A stretch of DNA of 64,000 nt from Amycolatopsis sp. cg9 (GCF_041346945.1 NZ_CP166850.1:4340001-4404000); one strand, 5' to 3'. Positions 1 through 8,226 are shown, counted from the stretch's first letter. Numbers and translations: made by a program. Notes: a model not told the origin generated them from the sequence alone.

Positions 1-168
1 GCGGTCGGTGCGCGGGTGCGTCCCGGCGTCGGTCCCGGCGGCGTGCCGGCAGAGCACCACGACCTCGTGACCCTGGCGCGCCAGGTGGGTGGCGAGCGCG
101 TGCACGTGCCGGGCCAGGCCTCCGATGGCCACTGGCGGGTACTCCCACGACAGCATCAGCACACGCAT
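1..168 (-). CDS. GT4 glycosyltransferase, N-terminal fragment (Rv3032-like)
   Basis: Partial gene that runs off the left edge; only the first 56 codons are present. The protein starts MRVLMLSWEYPPVAIGGL, the typical GT4/GT-B opening (WEYPP then a Gly-Gly loop that contacts the nucleotide-sugar), followed by an HVHALATHLARQGHEVVVL strand-helix-strand unit. The family moves glucose from a nucleotide sugar onto alpha-1,4-glucans in the cytoplasm. The N-terminus closely resembles M. tuberculosis Rv3032 as I remember it. That enzyme works in methylglucose lipopolysaccharide/glycogen synthesis and is encoded beside the GH57 and methyltransferase genes whose homologues lie at 5.5-7.8 kb here. The start ATG (168-166) is the first in frame. 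Family assignment is firm; the acceptor is inferred from context. Confidence 0.8.
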   Translation of the reverse strand, partial: MRVLMLSWEYPPVAIGGLARHVHALATHLARQGHEVVVLCRHAAGTDAGTHPRTDR

Positions 169-280
169 GCGCAGAGGTTACTCGCGAGTCAGAACGCCCC
201 GACGCGCCCGTGCTGGCGAAGTGTTCACATGTGATCCCGATCACTGGCGGCCGCGCCGAACTCTGCCACCATCGGCCGGG

Positions 281-2044
281 ATGACTTCTCCCGAGGACAC
301 CGGCTGGCGCCGGCTCGACCCGCCCCTGCCGACCCCGTGGAGCGGCGACGTCGCTGCGGACAACGCGCTGCCCGAGTACCCGCGGCCCCAGCTGACCCGG
401 CCCCGCTGGCAGAACCTCAACGGCGTCTGGGAGTACGCGGGCTGGCCGTCGTCGCCGGACGAACCACGGCCGTCCGGGTACGCCGAGCGGATCCTGGTGC
501 CGTTCCCGCCGGAGTCGGCGTTGTCGGGAATCGGCCGACGCGACGAAGTCCTCTGGTACCGGCGGCTCTTCGAGGTCCCGCCCGGCTGGACCGGCTCCCG
601 GGTCCTCCTGCACTTCGGCGCGGTCGACCAGACGGCGAAGGTGTGGGTCAACAACCAGCTCGTCGCGACGCACGAAGGCGGCTACACGGCGTTCAGCGCG
701 GACATCACCGACGTCCTGCGCGCCTCGGGTCCGCAGGAGCTGACCGTGCGCGCCGAGGACCGCACCGACATCGAGCCCTTCCCGGTCGGCAAGCAGCGCA
801 ACACCCCCGGCGGCATCTGCTACACCGCGTCGTCCGGAATCTGGCAAACGGTCTGGCTGGAGCTGGTGCCCAACCACCGCGTCGACCGGCTGGACCTGAC
901 CCCGGACCTGACCGGCGTGACGGTGTTCCCGCAGGTCACCGGCGGTGCCGAGGTCGTTGTCGCAATTTCGGCAAACGGCACGGAGGTAGCGCGGGCGTCG
1001 GGAGCGGCCGGGACGTCGGTGCGCGTTGACGTCCCGTCGCCACGCCTCTGGACCCCCGACGACCCGCACCTCTACGAGCTGCGCGTCGAGCTCCGGGACC
1101 GGCACGGCGCTCTCCTCGACGAAGTCGGCAGCTACACGGGCCTGCGGACGATCGGCTTGGTCCCGGACGAGCAGGGCCGCCCGCGGATCGCTCTCAACGG
1201 CCATGTCACTTTTTTGCACGGACCGCTCGACCAGGGCTATTGGCCGGACGGCATCTCCACCGCGCCCACCGACGAAGCCCTGCGCTTCGACCTAGAGAAG
1301 ACGAAGGAACTGGGCTTCAACTTCGTCCGCAAGCACGTCAAGGTGGAGCCGGCCCGCTGGTACTTCTGGGCCGACACGCTGGGCTTGGTCGTCTGGCAGG
1401 ACATGCCGTCGCTGACGGTGTCGTTCGACGGCCCGCCCGGGATCGCGCCGGACCCGGTGCCGCTGGCCCGTGAACGGTTCGAAGCAGAACTGATCAAAAT
1501 GATCACACAGCTGCGGGCGGTCCCCTCGATCGTCGGCTGGGTGCCGTTCAACGAGGGCTGGGGCGAGTTCGACACGGCCCGTGTCGCGAAACTGGTCAAA
1601 GCCCTGGACCCGACGCGTCTGGTGATCGCGAACAGCGGCGTCAACTGCTGCTTCTCCCGCCCGGACACCGGCGCGGGCGATGTCTACGACGACCACACCT
1701 ACGTCGGCCCCGGTGACCCCGCGGTCCACGACGCCCGAGCGATCGTCGACGGCGAGTACGGCGGTCTCGGCCTGGTCCTCGACGACCACCGCTGGCCGGG
1801 CCCGCCGAACGCGTACGAAATGACGCCGACGCGGGAGCGGCTCACCGAACGCTACGCGGAAGTGAGCGCGGCCCTCGAGCGCGTGGTGGCGGAGCGCGGG
1901 TTGTCCGGTGCGGTCTACACCCAGACGACCGATGTCGAAAACGAGGTCAACGGCCTGCTGACGTACGACCGCCGGGTGGTCAAAGTGGACCCGGCCGTGG
2001 TCGCGAAGTGCGCCAAGGCGGTGATCGAGGCGGGCTCGCGCTGA
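281..2044 (+). CDS. Glycoside hydrolase family 2 protein
   Basis: 587-residue retaining beta-glycosidase of the beta-galactosidase/beta-glucuronidase family. The order is N-terminal sugar-binding jelly roll (about 40-210), immunoglobulin-like domain (about 210-310) and TIM barrel. The barrel carries the GH2 acid/base pair Asn424-Glu425 in VPFNEGWGEFD and a likely nucleophile Glu492 in VDGEYGG. No signal peptide is visible, so it probably acts on imported oligosaccharide or glycoside in the cytoplasm. ATG 281 is preferred over upstream in-frame starts because homology begins shortly after it (WRRLDPPLPTPW) and the upstream part reads like non-coding sequence. It converges with the ROK gene and shares a hairpin terminator with it. 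Substrate unknown; the ROK neighbour suggests sugar control. Confidence 0.88.
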   Translation: MTSPEDTGWRRLDPPLPTPWSGDVAADNALPEYPRPQLTRPRWQNLNGVWEYAGWPSSPDEPRPSGYAERILVPFPPESALSGIGRRDEVLWYRRLFEVPPGWTGSRVLLHFGAVDQTAKVWVNNQLVATHEGGYTAFSADITDVLRASGPQELTVRAEDRTDIEPFPVGKQRNTPGGICYTASSGIWQTVWLELVPNHRVDRLDLTPDLTGVTVFPQVTGGAEVVVAISANGTEVARASGAAGTSVRVDVPSPRLWTPDDPHLYELRVELRDRHGALLDEVGSYTGLRTIGLVPDEQGRPRIALNGHVTFLHGPLDQGYWPDGISTAPTDEALRFDLEKTKELGFNFVRKHVKVEPARWYFWADTLGLVVWQDMPSLTVSFDGPPGIAPDPVPLARERFEAELIKMITQLRAVPSIVGWVPFNEGWGEFDTARVAKLVKALDPTRLVIANSGVNCCFSRPDTGAGDVYDDHTYVGPGDPAVHDARAIVDGEYGGLGLVLDDHRWPGPPNAYEMTPTRERLTERYAEVSAALERVVAERGLSGAVYTQTTDVENEVNGLLTYDRRVVKVDPAVVAKCAKAVIEAGSR

Positions 2045-2066
2045 CCGGCTTTTCGCTGGTCAGCGC
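2038..2066. terminator. Bidirectional hairpin between GH2 and ROK genes
   Basis: Perfect 9 bp stem (GCGCTGACC with GGTCAGCGC) around an 11-base loop containing TTTT. It overlaps the GH2 stop codon and lies just past the ROK stop, so it can serve both convergent genes. Confidence 0.6.
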
Positions 2067-2071
2067 CGTGG

Positions 2072-3187
2072 TCAATTTTCGGCAACCGCGCTGAGCAGGC
2101 TGTTTCGCCCGTGGTCGAGCGCCGACAACAACGCGCCGCGCAGCGCCGCCGAGTCCGTCACTTCGCCGGCTTCGACCCGGACCGGGCCAGGGGTCATGGC
2201 GCGGACCGTTCGCCGGATTTCGGCGACGAGGGCCGCCCGGCTCCCGGCCGGCCCGCCCAACAGCACGAGGTCCGGATCGACGATGGTGCAGATCGCGGCC
2301 ACAGCCCGGCCGAGCGTCGCGCCGAGCAGCCGCAGCCGTTCCGCGGCGACGGCGTCCTCGGCGGCTTTATCGAGCGTGGTCAAAATTGCGCCAACGTCCA
2401 GCGAGGGCGCATCCGGCCGGCCGAACCCCAGGTCGGCGAGTGCGGCGGCCAGCGTCGACCCCGAGTTGTCCAGGTAGCCGATCTCGCCCGCCAGTCCGTG
2501 CGCGCCCCGCACGAGCTGGTCGCCGACGTAGAGGCTCACGCCGAGCCCCGCGCCGACGTAGACGTACGCGAAGCTCTTCGCCTCCCGCGCGGCGCCCTCC
2601 CGGCGTTCGGCGAGCGCCGAGAAGTTGACGTCGTTGTCGAGCAGCACACCGGGCCCGACCTCCCCGGCCCGGAGCTTGCCCTCGGGGAACGGCGACCCCG
2701 GCAGCGCGACGACCTCGTGCGTGACCGGGTCCACCGGGTTGGCCACCGAGACCGCGGTCGCCCGCACCGGCCCCGTCCCCGTGGCGCTCGCGGTGGCGAC
2801 GGCGGCCCGGACCGCGGCGGTGATCGGCCGGCCGTCCGGCGCGTGCCGTTCGGTGGCCAGGACGGTGCCGGTCAGATCCGTCGTCACCGTGCGGATGCCC
2901 TGCTGGTTCACCTCCGCGGCGACGACGCGCCCGGCGTCGGCGGCCAGCTCGTAGAAAGTCGCGATCCGGCCGCGGCGGCCGGTCTGGTCGGTGCCGGTCG
3001 CCCGCAGCGCGCCCGCCGTCTCCAGCCGCCGGACGGACTCCGAGATCGTCGGTTTCGAGATCCCGGTCGCCGCGGCGAGCTCGGCGCGCGTGGTCCGGCC
3101 GTGGACGAAGACCTGGTCGAGCACCGCGCGGTCGGTCATGGCCCGCAGCATCGCCAGACGCGGGAGCGGCCGGTCGGGGTCGGACAT
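2072..3187 (-). CDS. ROK-family transcriptional regulator
   Basis: 371 residues. The N-terminal winged helix (about 15-70; the segment TRAELAAATGISKPTISESV is the recognition region) is followed by a two-lobed ROK (repressor/ORF/kinase) sugar-binding domain. The LLDNDVNFSALAE segment holds the Asn-Asp pair that binds sugar, and GAGLGVSL is the phosphate-loop remnant. The Cys-rich zinc motif of many ROK proteins (CxCGxxGC) is missing, so it is more likely a sugar-sensing regulator than a kinase. It is divergent from the DUF1479 gene, with an imperfect palindrome at 3239-3257 in between, suggesting autoregulation and control of the neighbour. Effector sugar unknown. Confidence 0.88.
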   Translation of the reverse strand: MSDPDRPLPRLAMLRAMTDRAVLDQVFVHGRTTRAELAAATGISKPTISESVRRLETAGALRATGTDQTGRRGRIATFYELAADAGRVVAAEVNQQGIRTVTTDLTGTVLATERHAPDGRPITAAVRAAVATASATGTGPVRATAVSVANPVDPVTHEVVALPGSPFPEGKLRAGEVGPGVLLDNDVNFSALAERREGAAREAKSFAYVYVGAGLGVSLYVGDQLVRGAHGLAGEIGYLDNSGSTLAAALADLGFGRPDAPSLDVGAILTTLDKAAEDAVAAERLRLLGATLGRAVAAICTIVDPDLVLLGGPAGSRAALVAEIRRTVRAMTPGPVRVEAGEVTDSAALRGALLSALDHGRNSLLSAVAEN

Positions 3188-3238
3188 CGCACCTCTTGTG
3201 GCGGGGAAGGAACTGGGGTTACCGTAGCCGGGACATTC

Positions 3239-3257
3239 TAGTAAGGAGTCCTAACCA
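3239..3257. promoter_or_regulatory. Candidate ROK operator
   Basis: Imperfect 19 bp inverted repeat TAGTAAGGA-g-TCCTAACCA between the divergent ROK and DUF1479 genes. The half sites TAAGGA/TTAGGA resemble operators reported for actinobacterial NagC/Xyl-type ROK repressors. It sits 17 bases before the DUF1479 ATG, where binding would block transcription or initiation. Confidence 0.5.
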
Positions 3258-3273
3258 AAAACGGAGGACGTCG

Positions 3274-4503
3274 ATGACCACCACCGAGCTGCCCGCGAAC
3301 CTGGCCGAGGCCGTCACGCGGACCAAGCAGGAGCTGCGCGCCCGGGTCGGCGACGTCGCCGGCGCGTTCGCCGGGGTCCGCGACTGGATGCGGCGGGAGG
3401 TCGACGCCGTCGCCGCCGACCCGGCCGCCTTTCCCGTGGTTCGTTTTCGCGACATCGCCGAGGGGACCGTGCCGCAGCGGACGCTCGACGCGGTCCGCCG
3501 CCGCGGCTGCGCCGTCGTCAAGGACACCTTCCCGCGCGAAACGGCCGAAACCTGGGACGCCGAGCTCGCCGCCTACCTTGCCGACAACGACTTCGCCGGC
3601 ACCTACCAGGGCCCGGCCGACGACGTCTTCGCCGGGCTCGCCTCCGGTCAGCCGCAGATCTACCCCGTGTACTGGTCGAAGCCGCAGATCCAGGCCCGCC
3701 AGCACGAGCACATGGTCGCCGTCCGGCGCTTCCTCAACTCCTTCTGGCGGCACGAGTCGCAGGGTCGCGTCTGGTTCGACCCCGACCGCGACACGGCCTA
3801 CCCCGACCGCATCCGCCGCCGCGCGCCCGGCTCGGCGTCGCTCGGCCTGTCCGCCCACACCGACTCCGGTTCGGTCGAACGCTGGCTGCTGCCCGCCTAC
3901 CAGCGGGTCTTCCGGCACGTCTTCGACGGCGACTGGCGCGCCTACGACCCCTGGGACGGCGCTCACCGCACCGAAGTCGACGAGTACCCGTCGACGGTGA
4001 TGTGCTCGGCCTTCCGCACCTTTCAAGGCTGGACGGCGTTGTCGGAAATGCGACAAGGCGACGGCGTGCTGCACGTGGTGCCGATCCCGTCGGCGATCGC
4101 CTACGTCCTGCTCCGCGCGCTCCAGGACGACATCCCCGACGACGACCTCTGCGGCGCGGCCAACGGCCAGGCGCTGCCGGTCGACGACAAGTACCACAAC
4201 GACCTGCTGCCGGCCTTGACGTCGATTCCCGACGTCGAACCGGGCGACACGGTGTGGTGGCACGGCGACGTCGTCCATGCCGTCGCCGACGGCACCAATC
4301 CGGACCGCTGGGGAAACGTCATGTACATCCCGGCGAGCCCGCATTGCGCGAAGAACGCCGCGTACGCCGAAAAATGCGGCCGCGCTTTCCTGACCGGCGC
4401 GAGCCCGGGCGATTTCGCGCCCGAAGACTACGAAGTGAACTGGACCGGCCGGGCCACGGTCGACGACCTCGACGCCATCGGCCGCGATCAGCTCGGGTTG
4501 TGA
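3274..4503 (+). CDS. DUF1479 family putative Fe(II)/2-oxoglutarate oxygenase (YbiU-like)
   Basis: 409 residues, close to the usual length of the YbiU/DUF1479 family. The fold is a double-stranded beta-helix oxygenase. Visible metal ligands are His195 and Asp197 in SAHTDSGS and a downstream His (His335 in GDVVHAVADG; His330 of WWHGD is nearby). The reaction and substrate of the family are unknown to me. GGAGGA at 3263-3268 lies 5 bases before the ATG and fixes the start. It is divergent from the ROK regulator, whose candidate operator lies just upstream, so expression is probably sugar-responsive and linked to the GH2/ROK set. Confidence 0.85.
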   Translation: MTTTELPANLAEAVTRTKQELRARVGDVAGAFAGVRDWMRREVDAVAADPAAFPVVRFRDIAEGTVPQRTLDAVRRRGCAVVKDTFPRETAETWDAELAAYLADNDFAGTYQGPADDVFAGLASGQPQIYPVYWSKPQIQARQHEHMVAVRRFLNSFWRHESQGRVWFDPDRDTAYPDRIRRRAPGSASLGLSAHTDSGSVERWLLPAYQRVFRHVFDGDWRAYDPWDGAHRTEVDEYPSTVMCSAFRTFQGWTALSEMRQGDGVLHVVPIPSAIAYVLLRALQDDIPDDDLCGAANGQALPVDDKYHNDLLPALTSIPDVEPGDTVWWHGDVVHAVADGTNPDRWGNVMYIPASPHCAKNAAYAEKCGRAFLTGASPGDFAPEDYEVNWTGRATVDDLDAIGRDQLGL

Positions 4504-4510
4504 ACGGGGG

Positions 4511-4544
4511 CCGCGCCGGGGCGGAGGCCATCGCCCCGGCGCGG
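4511..4544. terminator. Bidirectional hairpin terminator
   Basis: Perfect 13 bp GC-rich stem (CCGCGCCGGGGCG with its complement) and an 8-base loop, between the convergent DUF1479 gene and the small His-rich peptide gene. No U-tract; GC-rich hairpins of this kind commonly end genes in actinomycetes. Confidence 0.65.
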
Positions 4545-4552
4545 CGGGCCGG

Positions 4553-4756
4553 CTACAGGTGCAACCAGAGCCCCAGTACGTGGATGTGCCCGTGGTGATG
4601 GTGGTGCCCGACGCACAGCAGCAGGCAGTGGCGGGCCTGGACGTCCGCGGCGGTCCGCGGCGCGGCCGACGCGGTCCCCACCGCGGGGCCGGCCAGCAGC
4701 AGCCCGAGTGCCACGGGGAACGCGGCCAGCGCGGCGCGGCGTCTGGAGGTGATCAT
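4553..4756 (-). CDS. Small secreted histidine-rich peptide
   Basis: 67 residues. It starts with MITSRRRAAL, followed by a hydrophobic stretch (about 9-23) and an AxA-type signal peptidase site near VGTASA-AP, about residue 31. The predicted mature peptide is only about 36 residues. It contains a CLLLC pair and the run HHHHHGHIH, then a hydrophobic tail ending LWLHL. I know no family for it. Dense His plus two Cys suggest binding of Zn, Ni or Cu outside the cell; this is inference from composition. A purine-rich GAGAAGGGA before the ATG at 4756 supports this start rather than the longer frame. The upstream region contains a 7 bp inverted repeat at 4781-4799. Confidence 0.6.
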   Translation of the reverse strand: MITSRRRAALAAFPVALGLLLAGPAVGTASAAPRTAADVQARHCLLLCVGHHHHHGHIHVLGLWLHL

Positions 4757-4780
4757 GGGGTGGTCCCTTCTCCCGCACGT

Positions 4781-4799
4781 CGACGCCGGAATGGCGTCG
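4781..4799. promoter_or_regulatory. Inverted repeat upstream of the His-rich peptide
   Basis: CGACGCC-GGAAT-GGCGTCG, perfect 7 bp arms, 25 bases upstream of the peptide's start codon. It could be an operator or a hairpin in the leader. No regulator is identified. Confidence 0.35.
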
Positions 4800-4943
4800 T
4801 GAGAAGTATTCGGTGCGGCGAAGGGAAACGGCAGGCTGATCACCCGGGATCCGCCCGTCCGGCTCACGAAAACCATTTTCGACTACGTTTGCGTGATACC
4901 CGGACGGCCGCTGTTTCCCGCCGATCCGGTGAATTCCGGCGAC

Positions 4944-4967
4944 GGCGGGGGACCGGTGTCCCCCGCC
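4944..4967 (-). terminator. Terminator of glutathione peroxidase gene
   Basis: Perfect 10 bp stem GGCGGGGGAC/GTCCCCCGCC with a 4-base loop, 6 bases past the stop codon of the minus-strand peroxidase gene. Confidence 0.6.
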
Positions 4968-4973
4968 GCGGTG

Positions 4974-5462
4974 TCAGGCCGGGAGCGCCGCTTCGATGGC
5001 CTTGACGACGGCCTCGTCCTCGGGCTCGGTGCGCGGCCGGAAGCGGGCCAGGATCTCGCCGTCCGCGCCGACCAGGAACTTCTCGAAGTTCCACTGGACG
5101 TCGCCCGCGGCACCCTCCGCGTCGGCGGCCTTGGTCAGTTCCGCGTAGAGCGGGTGCTGTCCCTCGCCGTTCACGTCGATCTTCTCGAACAGCGGGAACG
5201 TGACCCCGTAGGTCGTCGAGCAGAACGTCTGGATCTCGTCCGCGCTGCCCGGTTCCTGCCCGGCGAACTGGTTGCACGGAAAACCGACCACGGAGAAGCC
5301 CTGGCCGCCGAAGCGTTCCTGCAGCCGCTCGAGCCCGGAGTACTGCGGGGTCAGGCCGCACTTCGACGCGACGTTGACCACGAGCAGCGCCTTGCCGGCG
5401 AGGGAGCCCAGCGAGCTGTCCTGCCCGTCGAGGGTCTTGACCGGAATTTCGTGGATTCCCAT
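4974..5462 (-). CDS. Glutathione peroxidase family thiol peroxidase (BsaA-like)
   Basis: 162 residues, full length for the bacterial cysteine-type GPx family. It reduces H2O2 and organic hydroperoxides in the cytoplasm. In an actinomycete the likely reductant is thioredoxin, because glutathione is normally absent. Visible active site: peroxidatic Cys35 in NVASKCGLTPQ, Gln69 in FPCNQFAGQEP, and Trp-Asn in VQWNFEKFLV. Cys63 in FPCNQ is a second conserved Cys. The stop-to-start gap from the GH57 gene upstream is 9 bases, so it may be the last gene of the methyltransferase-GH57 transcript. Confidence 0.92.
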   Translation of the reverse strand: MGIHEIPVKTLDGQDSSLGSLAGKALLVVNVASKCGLTPQYSGLERLQERFGGQGFSVVGFPCNQFAGQEPGSADEIQTFCSTTYGVTFPLFEKIDVNGEGQHPLYAELTKAADAEGAAGDVQWNFEKFLVGADGEILARFRPRTEPEDEAVVKAIEAALPA

Positions 5463-5471
5463 GGGGCCCTT

Positions 5472-6977
5472 TCAGTCGTGCTTCAGCGCCCGGGCGTCGA
5501 GGTGCCCGAACGGTCCGTCGTCGGCGCGGTAAGCGGCGGCGAGTTCTGCGGCCCGCGCGCGGTCGCCGCGGCGCAGCAGCCCGGCCAGCGCGTCGAAGCG
5601 CTCGGTGTGCACCGCCGCGCGGCGCCGGGCGTAGTCCGCGGCGGAGTCCTTGGTGACCATGAACGCCCAGTCGCTTTCCAGCGCCAGCATCGCCTCGGCC
5701 ACCGCCTGGTCGGCGACGGTGTCCCGGGCTGTCGTCCCCAAATCGGCAACGAGGTCGAGCAGCCGCCGCTGGAGCGCCGCGTTGGCCTCGACCATGTCCT
5801 TGACCTGCTCGCCGTCCCAGACCCGCCAGTCCTTGCCCGATCCCCACGACGACGCGGGCAGGTCGATCGGCTCGCCGACGTGACCGGCCTCGATCGCGCC
5901 CTTCAGCGTCGTCACGCGGACACCGGCCTCGGGGAGCGCCCGCAGCACGCCTTCCAGCCAGGCCGGACCTTCGTGCCACCAGTGCCCGAACAGCTCGGTG
6001 TCGTACGCGGCGACCACGAGCGCCTCTCGCCCGTGCTGCGCCTTCAGCGAACGCAGCCGCGTCACGACCGTTTCGACGAAGTCCTTGACGTGCTGCTGCA
6101 GCACGTCCGCGGCGAGCGCGGGGTCGTAGGGCGCCTTGTCCTGCGGCTCGACCGTCTTGCCGGTGACCCGCGCCGCCTTCAGCCCGACCTCGTGCTGCCA
6201 GGTGTGGAAGTCGCGGTACGCGGCGTGCCCGGGGTACCCGGCCTTCGGCGACCAGACGCGGTAGGTGACTTCGAGGTCCCGCCCGAAACTGACCACGTCG
6301 CTCGCGCCGACCGGCCGCGCGGCCCAGGTCTCGCCGCGCAGCGACGGGCCGTCGACCATGAACCGCCGCACGCCGGCAGCGGCGTAGTCGGTTTCCATCC
6401 CCGGCGCGTAGCCGCACTCCGGCGCCCAGATCCCCTCGGGTCGCGACCCGAGCCGCAGCGCCGTGTCGTCGAGCCCCGCGTTCAGCGCGAACTCGCGGAC
6501 CCGCGGGTCCAGCAACGGCTGGAACGGGTGGGCCAGCGGACCCCCGAGCAGCTCGATCGTCGAATTTTCGACCAGGGAACGCAGGACCGGGGAGAAGCCG
6601 TGCCGCCAGCGGGTCCCCAGCTCTTCGGCGGCGCGGACCGCGGTCCGGTGCTCGGCCGCCGCGAGCTCGCGCAGCAGCGGGTCGCCGCGCCACAACGTCG
6701 CCGCGTGCTGGGCGCGCAGCTGCCAGTGGCCGAGCCAGTCGTGGAACGCGCGGATGCTGTACGGGTCGTCGAGCTGCGCGGCCAGCACCGGCGTCACGCC
6801 CAGCGTCAGCACGTCCCGGCGCCCTTCGGCGGCGAACCGTTCGAGCAGGTCGACCATCGGCAGGTACGAATGCGCCCACGCCTGGTACAGCCATTCCTCG
6901 CCGACCGGCCAGGTCCCGTGGTGCGGCAGCCATGGCAGGTGGCTGTGCACGACGAGGCAGAACGTCCCTTCGCTCAT
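5472..6977 (-). CDS. GH57 / DUF1957 alpha-1,4-glucan branching enzyme (Rv3031-like)
   Basis: 501 residues. An N-terminal GH57 barrel starts with LVVHSHLPW, where the HxHxPW motif marks the family. The nucleophile is Glu187 in WAPECGY and the acid/base is Asp326 in AAYDTELFGHWW. A C-terminal DUF1957 helical domain follows (about 410-500). The family cuts alpha-1,4-glucan and rejoins the piece by an alpha-1,6 branch. In M. tuberculosis the homologue Rv3031 belongs to the methylglucose lipopolysaccharide locus with Rv3030 and Rv3032. Its ATG overlaps the methyltransferase stop by 4 bases, showing translational coupling. It could also act in general glycogen metabolism. Confidence 0.9.
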   Translation of the reverse strand: MSEGTFCLVVHSHLPWLPHHGTWPVGEEWLYQAWAHSYLPMVDLLERFAAEGRRDVLTLGVTPVLAAQLDDPYSIRAFHDWLGHWQLRAQHAATLWRGDPLLRELAAAEHRTAVRAAEELGTRWRHGFSPVLRSLVENSTIELLGGPLAHPFQPLLDPRVREFALNAGLDDTALRLGSRPEGIWAPECGYAPGMETDYAAAGVRRFMVDGPSLRGETWAARPVGASDVVSFGRDLEVTYRVWSPKAGYPGHAAYRDFHTWQHEVGLKAARVTGKTVEPQDKAPYDPALAADVLQQHVKDFVETVVTRLRSLKAQHGREALVVAAYDTELFGHWWHEGPAWLEGVLRALPEAGVRVTTLKGAIEAGHVGEPIDLPASSWGSGKDWRVWDGEQVKDMVEANAALQRRLLDLVADLGTTARDTVADQAVAEAMLALESDWAFMVTKDSAADYARRRAAVHTERFDALAGLLRRGDRARAAELAAAYRADDGPFGHLDARALKHD

Positions 6978-7771
6978 CGGCGCACCGCCACGGCGATCAG
7001 GTCGAGGCTCGCGTCGATGTCGTCCCCGTGGATGTCGAACCCGGACGCTTCGATCGCCGCGACATCGGCGAGCAGCGCCGCCGGCCAGACGGCCTGGCCC
7101 GGCAGCTCGCCCATGACCACGTCGAGCTGGGCGTCGATGATCGAACCGCCGTACCGCTCGTCGAGCGCGCGCACGGCCTCGCCGTGGTGCAGCCCGTGCA
7201 GCGTCTCGACCTCGAAGCCGGCGTCGTCGAGCAGCCCGGCCAGTTCGGACGGCGCCAGTTCACGGGTGTGGAACGGGTTCAGCGGCGTGTCGCTGTCCGG
7301 CGTGAACGTCAGCCGGTTCGGGGTCGTGACCAGCAGTTTGCCGTTTTTCGGCAAGACCCGCCGGCACTCGGCGAGGAACCCGGCCTGGTCCCACAGGTGC
7401 TCGATGACCTGGAAGTTGGCCACGACGTCGACCGCGCCGTCCCGCACCGGCAGGAACGCCAGGTTCGCCCGCGCGACGCCGAGCTCCGGGTAGCGGCGGG
7501 CGACGTGCTCGGTGGTCGGCACGTCGTAGTCGAGCGCGAGCACCCGGCGGGCCTTCGTCGCGAGCAGGCTCGCGCCGTAACCCTCGCCGCAGCCGGCTTC
7601 GAGCACCGTCGCGTCCGCGCAGTGGGGGAGCAGGGCGGCGTACGCGGCTTCGTGGCGCTTGAACCAGTAGTTCTCCTCGGCGATGCCGGGGACGGTTCGT
7701 TCACCCGTCAGGTGCAGCGCCTCGGCCCGGGTGGCTGGGGTGGTCACCTGCGCGACCATAGCGGGTGTCAC
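6974..7771 (-). CDS. Class I SAM-dependent methyltransferase (Rv3030-like)
   Basis: 265 residues from GTG 7771; an ATG at 7759 is an alternative, and neither has a clear ribosome site. Motif I is VLEAGCGEGYG at residues 56-66. The acidic motif II is LALDYD, and motif IV is around NFQVIEHLWDQAGF. Its placement directly before the GH57 gene (4-base overlap) matches M. tuberculosis Rv3030, which O-methylates glucose in methylglucose lipopolysaccharide. I infer sugar O-methylation of an alpha-glucan here. It is divergent from the small membrane protein at 7801. Confidence 0.85.
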   Translation of the reverse strand: MTPAMVAQVTTPATRAEALHLTGERTVPGIAEENYWFKRHEAAYAALLPHCADATVLEAGCGEGYGASLLATKARRVLALDYDVPTTEHVARRYPELGVARANLAFLPVRDGAVDVVANFQVIEHLWDQAGFLAECRRVLPKNGKLLVTTPNRLTFTPDSDTPLNPFHTRELAPSELAGLLDDAGFEVETLHGLHHGEAVRALDERYGGSIIDAQLDVVMGELPGQAVWPAALLADVAAIEASGFDIHGDDIDASLDLIAVAVRR

Positions 7772-7800
7772 GTCCGGCCCGGCCGTGTCGTTCCGTGGTC

Positions 7801-8226
7801 ATGCAACGGACCATCACCCGCGTTCTGCTCGTCTTCTTCGGCCTGGTCGAGGCCGTGGTCGGAATTTGGCCACTGGTCTCGCCCATGGGCTTTTACCAGG
7901 ACTTTCCCGGGTTTCGCACCGGCTGGGTCGCCATGGACGGCGCCTTCAACGAGCACCTCCTGCGCGACTTCGGCGGCCTCAACCTGGCCCTCGCCGCGCT
8001 GCTGATCGGCGCCGCCGTGATCGGCACCACAGCCGTGGCGCGGCTGGCCGGCGTGGCGGGGCTGCTCTTCGGCCTGCCGCACTTCCTCTACCACCTCGGC
8101 CACGTATCGCACTTCGAGCGGATCGACCAGGTGCTGATCATCGCGATGACCGGGCTCGGCGTCGTGGTCCCGCTCGTGGTCCTGCTGGTCCCGGGCCGGC
8201 GGGTCAGCCCACCGGCGACACCGTGA
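7801..8226 (+). CDS. Four-helix integral membrane protein
   Basis: 141 residues. Four hydrophobic segments (about 6-24, 46-66, 72-92 and 110-130) joined by short loops suggest a small DUF4383/DoxX-like inner-membrane protein. I cannot assign a function. ATG 7801 is preferred; GTG 7795 is possible. No clear ribosome site, and the short spacer to the divergent methyltransferase leaves room for only one compact promoter region. Its end overlaps the convergent degV-family gene by 23 bases. Confidence 0.65.
   Translation: MQRTITRVLLVFFGLVEAVVGIWPLVSPMGFYQDFPGFRTGWVAMDGAFNEHLLRDFGGLNLALAALLIGAAVIGTTAVARLAGVAGLLFGLPHFLYHLGHVSHFERIDQVLIIAMTGLGVVVPLVVLLVPGRRVSPPATP

Noticed and set aside
89..280. Longer N-terminus for the GH2 protein
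   Set aside because: The extra 64 residues overlap the start of the divergent GT4 gene and read like non-coding sequence; homology begins at ATG 281.
4864..6933. 689-residue minus-strand frame
   Set aside because: Frame-shifted shadow of the GH57 and GPx genes, rich in Arg/Ala/Gly repeats.
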